Assembly (NCBI GenBank): GCA_016932435.1
Contig: JAFGCW010000051.1
Span: 1-12,009 of the forward strand
Direction of reading: 5' to 3'
DNA: 12,009 nucleotides
Origin: Dehalococcoidales bacterium
Lineage (GTDB): Bacteria > Chloroflexota > Dehalococcoidia > Dehalococcoidales > UBA2162
Under the pieces are notes generated by a model, which worked only from the letters and a program-made list of their open reading frames with translations, was not told where the DNA came from and searched no databases. Positions 1-5,700 of this stretch are shown here, one piece after another. A program made the translations under genes and the position numbers. Position 1 is the stretch's first letter. Each line of letters begins with the position of its first letter.

Positions 1-1
1 C

Positions 2-694
2 GCCGATACCTGGCCTTTGCCAAATACCCGGTGGCAGCGTTATTATCTGCATAGCAAGGGAAATGCCAATACTATGTCAGGCGATGGCGTTCTCAGCCCC
101 GATGAACCGGGTTCGGAGCCTGTGGATACCTTTGTTTATGATCCCCACCAACCGGTACCGACTGTCGGCGGAAGCATGATAGGAGGAACCGCCGGATTCG
201 GACTGGTAGCTGGCCCCCTGGAACAATCTCCTGTTGAAAAAAGGAACGATGTCCTATGCTACACAACCACCGAGCTTGAAGAAGACGTTGAAATAACCGG
301 TCCGCTTGAAATGCATATCTTTGCTGCAACAACGGTAAAGGATACCGATTTCACAGCAAAACTCGTTGATGTCTGTCCAGATGGTCGTTCATATAATTTG
401 TCTGATGGTATCAAGCGGGCTCGGGGGTTGAAATCAGAATCGGATCCGGAACTGATAAAACCCGGTGATATATATGAGTACGTAATCACACTGGGACCGA
501 CAAGCCAGCTTTTCCGAAAAGGGCATCGTATCCGTATCGATATTTCCAGCAGTAACTTTCCATACTATGATCGCAACATGAATACCGGTAATCCGATTGG
601 CGAGGATGCCAGGGGTATTACAGCGACACAGACAATCTTTCATCAGCCAGACTACAGTTCTTATATAGACCTGCCGGTAATACCTGGAAGTTGA
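2..694 (+). CDS. CocE/NonD family hydrolase, C-terminal part (5' end outside window)
   Basis: This is the C-terminal part of a serine hydrolase of the CocE/NonD (X-Pro dipeptidyl-peptidase, S15) family, which cleaves esters or proline-containing peptide bonds. The frame is open from base 2, so the start lies to the left. The TTG at 17 is internal: the residues before it (ADTWPL) continue the family block WPLPNTRWQRYYLHS. Next come YDPHQPVPTVGG, DTDFTAKLVDVCPDGRS, an NLSDGIKRAR block, FRKGHRIRIDISSSNFP and DRNMNTG, all typical of the C-terminal jelly-roll domain (PF08530). The catalytic Ser, Asp and His lie in the missing N-terminal half, so activity and substrate cannot be judged. The stop at 692-694 is three bases from the stop of a convergent minus-strand fragment. 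I see no clear terminator between them. Confidence 0.9.
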   Translation, partial: ADTWPLPNTRWQRYYLHSKGNANTMSGDGVLSPDEPGSEPVDTFVYDPHQPVPTVGGSMIGGTAGFGLVAGPLEQSPVEKRNDVLCYTTTELEEDVEITGPLEMHIFAATTVKDTDFTAKLVDVCPDGRSYNLSDGIKRARGLKSESDPELIKPGDIYEYVITLGPTSQLFRKGHRIRIDISSSNFPYYDRNMNTGNPIGEDARGITATQTIFHQPDYSSYIDLPVIPGS

Positions 695-697
695 AAA

Positions 698-925
698 TTA
701 CAAAGAAGAGGAATGATAGCTGGGTAAATCAACGATTATGCTGGCAGTAGGGGACTTTGCGGGACTTCCTGGAGGGCCGGTCATAAAAGTAGCTGTCACC
801 GGCAGGGAAAGGTCATTCGTCAAAATGGCTACCATGATTGCCTGTACCAGCAGAACAAGGCCGACAACGATGTTCCAGATGCGCAGGTTCTTAAGTCTCT
901 TCTCTACAGACTGGTCGATTACCAT
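698..925 (-). pseudogene. Truncated heliorhodopsin, N-terminal fragment
   Basis: A 75-codon minus-strand frame reads MVIDQSVEKRLKNLRIWN, then a hydrophobic helix (about residues 18-36, IVVGLVLLVQAIMVAIL), then TNDLSLPVTATFMTGPPGSP. This order is characteristic of the first transmembrane helix and first extracellular loop of heliorhodopsins, retinal-binding seven-helix proteins of about 250 residues with inverted topology. After about residue 60 the match stops and the tail (IIVDLPSYHSSSL) looks like out-of-family read-through to a stop. Helices 2-7, including the retinal lysine in the last helix, are absent, and the space where they would lie holds the CocE-type gene. A good ribosome site (AAGGAG, seven bases before the ATG) survives. 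The gene was therefore probably truncated by deletion or rearrangement near 700-745. The family call rests on recalled consensus, not a search. Confidence 0.65.
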
Positions 926-932
926 GCTACTA

Positions 933-938
933 CTCCTT
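933..938 (-). promoter_or_regulatory. Ribosome binding site of the heliorhodopsin fragment
   Basis: On the minus strand AAGGAG lies seven bases before the ATG at 925. It fixes that start and shows that the translation signals remain intact although the gene body is lost. Confidence 0.7.
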
Positions 939-1053
939 CTCCAGTATTAATGTCCTGTTTCCGGGGCAGTTATCGAGAAAATGAATCAATGATTTGTGGT
1001 TATAGCATAGCTGGAGAATAAGTAAAGACCTAATTCGATTAGATGGTATTCTT

Positions 1054-1872
1054 TCAGTCGTAGATATGACGCTTATGAAAAGGAGCAGCGAGAAAACGTC
1101 CCGTTAGTTTCCATCGGTCGAGCCAGGATATCGTAACGCCGTTCTTTTTGTTAGACAGTATCTTTTTCGCCAGCCACGGCGTAACTGTTTCGACACGATC
1201 AGAGAGAATGTTGAAAATACCCTTGACCTTCTCCCACTCCTCAGGATGACCGTCATATTGTTCGGTGATGAGTCTGGTGGCTACCATGCCTGGCCGTATG
1301 CCTCCTGCTATTACCGGAGTCCCGCGGACTTCCTTGGCCATTGCCTTCGTTAAGTAACTCACGGCCGATTTCGTTGTCCCATAGAGTGCCATACCTCTGA
1401 TCACCCTGCCATCACTACCTAAGCCCTCAAGATTATAGATAGCTCCACTACCTTGCTCTTTCATGCCTTGGAGAGCCACGACCGAACCATGCATCGCGCC
1501 TATTATATTTGTGTCTACGACATCCTTAATTTTCTCTGCCGGATAATTACATATTTCGGTTTCCGGGTGGGCGGTACCTGCGTTATTTATCCAGATATCA
1601 ACATGTCCGAACTGCGTTCTGGCAGCTTCCCATAAACGTTTGACCTGCTGGAAGTCTGTCACATCACAAATATGAGAAAATACTCTTGCATTCCCGTGTT
1701 TCTTTGAAAGGGTTTTTGCAGCTTTTTCTATCTTTTCGTGAGATCGCCCGCTGATCGTCACAACACAACCGAGACTCAAGAAAGAATCGGCCAATCCATA
1801 GCCTATTCCACTCGTACTTCCGGTAATGACGATACTATGAGTAACCATGTTGGATATGCTACACTCTCTCAT
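1054..1872 (-). CDS. Short-chain dehydrogenase/reductase, NYC1/NOL-like
   Basis: A complete 272-residue SDR, a normal length for a classical Rossmann-fold oxidoreductase. The nucleotide-binding motif TGSTSGIG is at residues 17-24, and the arginine in SGRS (43) suggests NADP(H). D70-V71 is the adenine-ring contact, NNAG is at 96-99, the structural Asn is N122, and the active-site YGTTK is Y164 to K168. The strand before the active site reads IYNLEGLGSDG (145-155) instead of the usual NISS, so the catalytic serine is displaced or absent. The same NLEG/NMEG-GSDG pattern is what I recall from chlorophyll b reductases NYC1/NOL and their bacterial relatives, but the real substrate is unknown. The start is uncertain: ATG 1872 has a weak GGA next to it and a good AAGGAG 26 bases upstream, while ATG 1848 (MVTHS) fits the usual SDR N-terminus better. 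The heliorhodopsin fragment follows on the same strand after 128 bases. Confidence 0.88.
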   Translation of the reverse strand: MRECSISNMVTHSIVITGSTSGIGYGLADSFLSLGCVVTISGRSHEKIEKAAKTLSKKHGNARVFSHICDVTDFQQVKRLWEAARTQFGHVDIWINNAGTAHPETEICNYPAEKIKDVVDTNIIGAMHGSVVALQGMKEQGSGAIYNLEGLGSDGRVIRGMALYGTTKSAVSYLTKAMAKEVRGTPVIAGGIRPGMVATRLITEQYDGHPEEWEKVKGIFNILSDRVETVTPWLAKKILSNKKNGVTISWLDRWKLTGRFLAAPFHKRHIYD

Positions 1873-1905
1873 TCCAATTGTAAACTTCGATGGTAGATCT
1901 CCTTG

Positions 1906-1939
1906 AAAAAAAGAAACCCGGGTTTCATTTTATCCGGGT
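1906..1939 (-). terminator. Intrinsic terminator behind the tRNA-Pro fragment
   Basis: On the minus strand ACCCGG (1939-1934) can pair with CCGGGT (1921-1916) across a 12-base loop, followed by TTC and seven T (1912-1906). The same bases contain the perfect palindrome GAAACCCGGGTTTC (1913-1926). It lies 24 bases beyond the CCA end of the tRNA-like fragment and would have been the terminator of the ancestral tRNA gene. It also separates that unit from the SDR gene. Confidence 0.7.
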
Positions 1940-1963
1940 CTTCTACAGTCAAGCTAACAAAAA

Positions 1964-2015
1964 TGGTCGGGGCGCCCGGATTCGGACCGGGGACCTTCTG
2001 AATCCCAGGCTTAAG
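1964..2015 (-). pseudogene. Decayed 3' fragment of a tRNA-Pro gene
   Basis: Read on the minus strand this is the 3' half of a tRNA. It has a TGG anticodon followed by G and A, a 3' anticodon strand TTCAG, variable bases AAGGTC, a perfect T-stem CCCGG/CCGGG and an acceptor strand CGCCCCG-A-CCA. Decay is visible. The T-loop is TCCGAAT instead of TTCGAAT, position 33 is C instead of T, the anticodon stem has a C-T mismatch and an extra base, and no D-arm or 5' acceptor strand (CGGGGCG expected) is present upstream. It is therefore not a working tRNA. Such 3' pieces are typically left when an element integrates into a tRNA gene. Confidence 0.7.
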
Positions 2016-2206
2016 CTCTAAAAAAGCGGAGGTCATCTGTCAAAAACTATGTTATTATTCGTAAAAATTCGATGAAAAAAAGGCAGACTACAACCTATTA
2101 TCACCGGTGGAAAATCACGCGGGACCGGTATTTTCTACACTTTTTGAGACTAGTGCGTAGACATCGGCATGATTACGCGCGGGTAATATTCGCTTTTTAG
2201 AGCTTA
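2012..2206. repeat. Inverted repeat, 17- and 16-base arms
   Basis: TAAGCTCTAAAAAAGCG at 2012-2028 is repeated in inverted orientation as CGCTTTTTAGAGCTTA at 2191-2206. The arms differ only by one base in the A/T run and are separated by 162 bases. The left arm overlaps the upstream edge of the tRNA-Pro fragment and the right arm overlaps the decayed IS-like frame. This may be a duplicated and inverted piece of that element or the ends of a small insertion. Confidence 0.65.
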
Positions 2207-2364
2207 CTTGCTGCCTGAATACCGTGTATTTTCCCATGGTTACCTGCTCCACCGCTTCTTTTTGAACTCTGTGGTATACTACCTTCTTTTGTTCTATGAC
2301 AATTGGGCACGTCCTGATTCCTCATTTTTCTGACTCTTCTCAAGGTGTCCGTTTTATTAGACCA
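2199..2364 (-). mobile_element. Remnant of an IS3-like element (left end and decayed orfA)
   Basis: Read on the minus strand from 2364, the sequence TGGTCTAATAAAACGGACAC resembles the terminal repeat style of IS3-family elements (TGG...ACGGACACC). About 90 bases further in, one frame gives VQKEAVEQVTMGKYTV and a neighbouring frame gives IQAASKL. Together they resemble the N-terminal helix-turn-helix of an IS3 OrfA (FKREAVELV, then VAKELGI), broken by frameshifts and a stop. No orfB, DDE domain or second end was found. The element is dead and the family assignment is from recalled consensus. Confidence 0.45.
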
Positions 2365-2500
2365 CAGCATATGCTCTGTAAAGAATGGAAGATTCTCTGA
2401 TAAGGCGCGCTAATTCCAGGGTAAGGTCACATTTACTGCGAAACCGCCAAAAATAAACAGACATTATGTGATATGACAATTTAAGTGACTAAAGGTAATA

Positions 2501-2529
2501 TTGACCTCCTTGGAGTAATACTTTACAAT
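2501..2529 (+). promoter_or_regulatory. Sigma70-like promoter for the giant gene
   Basis: TTGACC (2501-2506) and TACAAT (2524-2529) are separated by exactly 17 bases, each matching five of six consensus positions. Transcription would begin near 2536, giving a leader of about 220 bases before the GTG at 2758. The octamer TTGGAGTA occurs at 2510-2517, between the -35 and -10 boxes, and again at 2539-2546 just after the predicted start, so it may be an operator. Confidence 0.55.
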
Positions 2530-2535
2530 GTGATT

Positions 2536-2698
2536 TGTTTGGAGTATTAGTTTTATTTATCGTGAATAGTAAGTAGAGTTTTTTAAACATACCATATGCA
2601 TAAAGAATATTTTGGGGCATTGAAACGCCACTTGTATATGGTCACCTGAGTGGCATGGAGCCAATGGTGAAACCGATCTTTTCAGGTCGGTTTTTTTT
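2536..2698 (+). ncRNA. Candidate structured leader or small RNA ending in a terminator
   Basis: The transcript from the promoter would contain two mutually exclusive foldings. In one, GCCACT (2627-2632) pairs with AGTGGC (2649-2654). In the other, TGGC (2651-2654) pairs with GCCA (2660-2663) inside a TCACC (2642-2646) to GGTGA (2666-2670) stem. The second form shares A2670 with the terminator stem that follows. I could not match it to a known riboswitch class. It could be an attenuator controlling the giant gene or an independent small RNA of about 160 bases. Confidence 0.35.
2670..2698 (+). terminator. Strong intrinsic terminator in the leader of the giant gene
   Basis: AAACCGATC (2670-2678) pairs over nine positions (one G-T wobble) with GGTCGGTTT (2685-2693) around a six-base loop TTTTCA, followed by T to 2698. 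It sits downstream of the promoter at 2501 and 59 bases before the GTG start. It must therefore either be read through conditionally or belong to a separate small RNA. Confidence 0.8.
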
Positions 2699-2743
2699 GT
2701 TTTAAAAACCGTAATAATGCAGAGGTAATACTACTGTAAAACC

Positions 2744-2750
2744 AGGGGGA
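2744..2750 (+). promoter_or_regulatory. Ribosome binding site deciding the GTG start
   Basis: AGGGGGA lies seven bases before GTG 2758, and the last in-frame stop (TAA) is at 2737-2739. This favours GTG 2758 over the internal ATG at 2785, which has no such site. Confidence 0.75.
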
Positions 2751-2757
2751 CATCACT

Positions 2758-5700
2758 GTGCAAAATCCACATCGAAGACAATTCATGGAAAAGTATTTTC
2801 CGATATTGAAAAACCGTTACATTATTACTCTTGCCTCCTTGATCCTGGGCTCAATATTTTTAATTTCCGGACTCACCAAACTCCTTGGTGATATCGATTT
2901 TTCAGGAGTAGTGAGTAGCTATAATCTTCTCCCCGGAGGGCTGGCTTCATTGTATGGCTCTCTATTGCCATGGGTGGAGCTGGTACTTGGTGGTTTGCTA
3001 TTTTGCGGTCTATTCCCAAGAATAACAGGCATGGTCAGCTTTACGTTGATACTGAGTTTTATTTTTGCTAATGCCTATGCTCTCTGGGGTTCCTGTCCCG
3101 CCAGCGACAGTAATTGCGGATGTCTTGGAACTGCGGTTATCATGGACCACAAAACGTCCATCATAATCGATATCGTGATGCTATCCATAGCTGTTCTCCT
3201 GTTTTTCTCAAGCGGAAAACAGACTAACCTGCGGCGATTATTTTCGGCGTTCTTTACCAGAAATGATCATGGCCCGGTTCTAAGAAGTATTCCTGCCAAG
3301 ATAGCAGTCATTATCCTAATTCTCACTGTCATTCTACCTGCACAGTTAATAAGTATATTGCCTGCGTCTGCCCAGGTAGAGACGATTGATCCCATAATCG
3401 TCCCTCAGAATGAAATCGATACCGTGGTCGATAGCGGGAAACCCGTTTTTTTATATTGTTACCTGGATGTCTGCACTTACTGTCAGAAACAGAAACCTAT
3501 CATCAATGAACTAGAGGCAGAGTATGGTGAACGCGTAATCTTTATAACCAAGTCAGGCGCTGAGAACAGGGAACTTGCACAACAATTTGAAGTATCCGCA
3601 TATCCTTCGATGTTTCTCATTTCAGGCCGGGATACAACGGGAAATTACATCTATGACTCCTTTACCGGCTTTACAGCTAAAGAAATACTCCAGACCCATC
3701 TTGACGTTTATTATACACAAAACACCAATCCAGAAAACTATTTCAGCGAATTGGACTCCATAGAAGATACCGTTGTGCCCATAAGTGCCTGTACCGAGGA
3801 ATATCCGGATGAGGCTAGCGTTTCCGGCTGTCAATTCACAGAAGAATTTCCGGATGAAACAGCATCCGACCAGACTTATGAACCCGAATTGGACCATTCG
3901 ATTAATATTTCTCTGCTTGCTGGTAAGCCCGTGTTTCTGTTTTTCTATGCCGAATGGTGCCACTATTGCCAGATGCAGCACCCCATAATCGATGAGCTTG
4001 GAATAGAGTACGGAGCGGATATTACCTTTATCCGCGCTGAGAGCTCGAGCTATGCGCAGTCATTGGACATGTGGGGAGTCACGGGCTTCCCTTCCATGTT
4101 CCTGATTGCCGGCAGGGAAAATGACACCTATATCTACCGGGAGTTCGGAGGATTTACTCCCCAAAATACACTTGCTGCAACCTTCGACTACCTTCTCGAA
4201 AATAACAGTTTGCCTGAAGAGCTTATCGCCGGAGCCATGGAACCGGATGCAGCCGAAATCGACCGCGAAATAGAATTATCGCTTCTGGAGGGAACGCCGG
4301 TCTTCCTCTTCTTTTATGCCAACGGATGCCCCTATTGCGAGCAGCAGATTCCTATCGTCGATGAGTTGGAGGCGGAATATAGCGGGGAAATCCACTTTAT
4401 CCGCGCTGAAAACTCCGCCTGCCCTCAGGCTATCGCCGAGTGGGGCGTAACCAGCGTGCCGTACATGTTCCTGATCATCAAACAGGCAGGGGACTCTTAT
4501 CTGTACAGGGATTTCAACGGGTTAACAGGAGAGGATATACTGGTGGCAACGTTCGACCAGTATCTTGAGACCGGCAGCTTGCCGGAAGAAACCCTCCGTA
4601 GCGGTTATGTGCACCATAGTTGCAGCGTCGGTAAATGCTATGAGAACTGCATCGCGGATAATTTTGAGTATCCTTCTCTGCTGGATATCACAAAAACCTT
4701 AAAATCCGCGCTCGCGGATTGTCTTGGTCTTGAAGGCATTGAAATATTCGAAGACATTTACAGTGAGACTCAGACTGTGGAATGCGCCTCCCAGTGTGCT
4801 GAGGCAGACACGCCCCGTGAATACGGTGACTGCACCCAGTGCGCCATTTCCGAAACACTAGGAAAAATCCCGGGAGCGGGATGCGCCATCGACGCCTGGA
4901 ATTTCCTGGGTGACCTTCTCGAACCTCATGCCGATTGTTTAGCAGAATGCGCCGCTCCTTCCAGCACCTGGAAAGACAACTATGGGCATGTCTGCCGTGA
5001 CTATCAGGACTCCAAGAGCCAGTGTAACGGCAACAGCCTCGAGGAATACGGCTGCCGCGACTGCGGATGGGTCGTTACGAATGTGTATATATGCGACGGC
5101 GGCTGTGAAATGACCGCCGACGGCGCGGTGTGCAAGGGCAAGTGCAAAGAAGAGTGGTGCGACGATGGAGATGAATGCACCATCGACTGGTGTTACAACG
5201 GTGAGTGCAAACATGTCCAGAGCGACCAGCCGGGGTGCGGTTGCGAAAACTGCGATGACGGAAATCAGTGCACCACCGATTATTGCGATGAGAACGGCAA
5301 CTGCCAGCACACCAGAATACCGGGCTGCTGCCCGACATCCTGTTACGATGATGATAATTGTACCCAAGATTGGTGTGACGGTAACGGGTATTGTCAGCAC
5401 GCGCGGGTCCCTGGGTGCGATAAGCCGGATGATAACGAGGACTATTCCAGTTTCCCGGTATATGACATTCTCGCGGTTGATAATGACGCCAGCATCGCCG
5501 TGCTTAATAACGGCTTTGCCGATTCCGCGCTTAATACCTTATCTCAAGTGAATAAGAAAGCCGGGCTGGTCGAGCCTTCTCTCATAGGACTGCATAATTA
5601 TGATGTACTCATAATTCCCTCCGGCGGACTTTCCGGGCTAGAAATGTCAGATAATTTCCGGAACCGTTTATGGGATTTTGTGGATAACGGCGGCACTCTT

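Larger units (their letters stand above)
1873..2757. other. Gene-free stretch of scars and regulatory signals
   Basis: These 885 bases separate the divergent SDR and giant genes and contain no convincing intact coding frame. Listed separately are a terminator, a tRNA fragment, an inverted repeat, an IS-like remnant, a promoter, a leader RNA and a second terminator. The parts 2029-2190 and 2365-2500 remain unexplained. The former lies between the inverted-repeat arms; the latter is AT-rich with a small palindrome (AGCATATGCT, 2366-2375). Confidence 0.7.

Noticed and set aside
17..19. TTG as the true start of the CocE-type gene
   Set aside because: The frame is open upstream to the window edge and the preceding residues belong to a conserved family block, so the start lies outside.
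738..950. Plus-strand 70-codon frame
   Set aside because: It is antisense to the heliorhodopsin fragment, whose frame has both the family motif and a ribosome site.
1964..2015. Functional tRNA-Pro
   Set aside because: The D-arm and 5' acceptor strand are missing, and the T-loop, position 33 and anticodon stem are mutated.
2100..2200. Continuation of the IS-like transposase frame through the A5G run as a programmed frameshift
   Set aside because: The run is short, stops follow in every useful frame and no conserved OrfB sequence appears.
2536..2757. c-di-GMP (GEMM), TPP or cobalamin riboswitch
   Set aside because: The conserved cores I know (for example GCAAAGCC for GEMM, CUGAGA and ACCUGAUC for TPP) are missing, so no class is named.
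3575..3988. Short frames on both strands within the thioredoxin region
   Set aside because: They overlap the thioredoxin domains, which are clearly coded in the main frame, and have no motif of their own.
4939..5551. Overlapping open frames on both strands, for example minus 4939-5400 and plus 5165-5551
   Set aside because: They overlap the Cys-rich, CTDC-repeat part of the giant frame. The repeat-rich coding sequence opens other frames by chance; the sense frame alone gives regular CTDC repeats.
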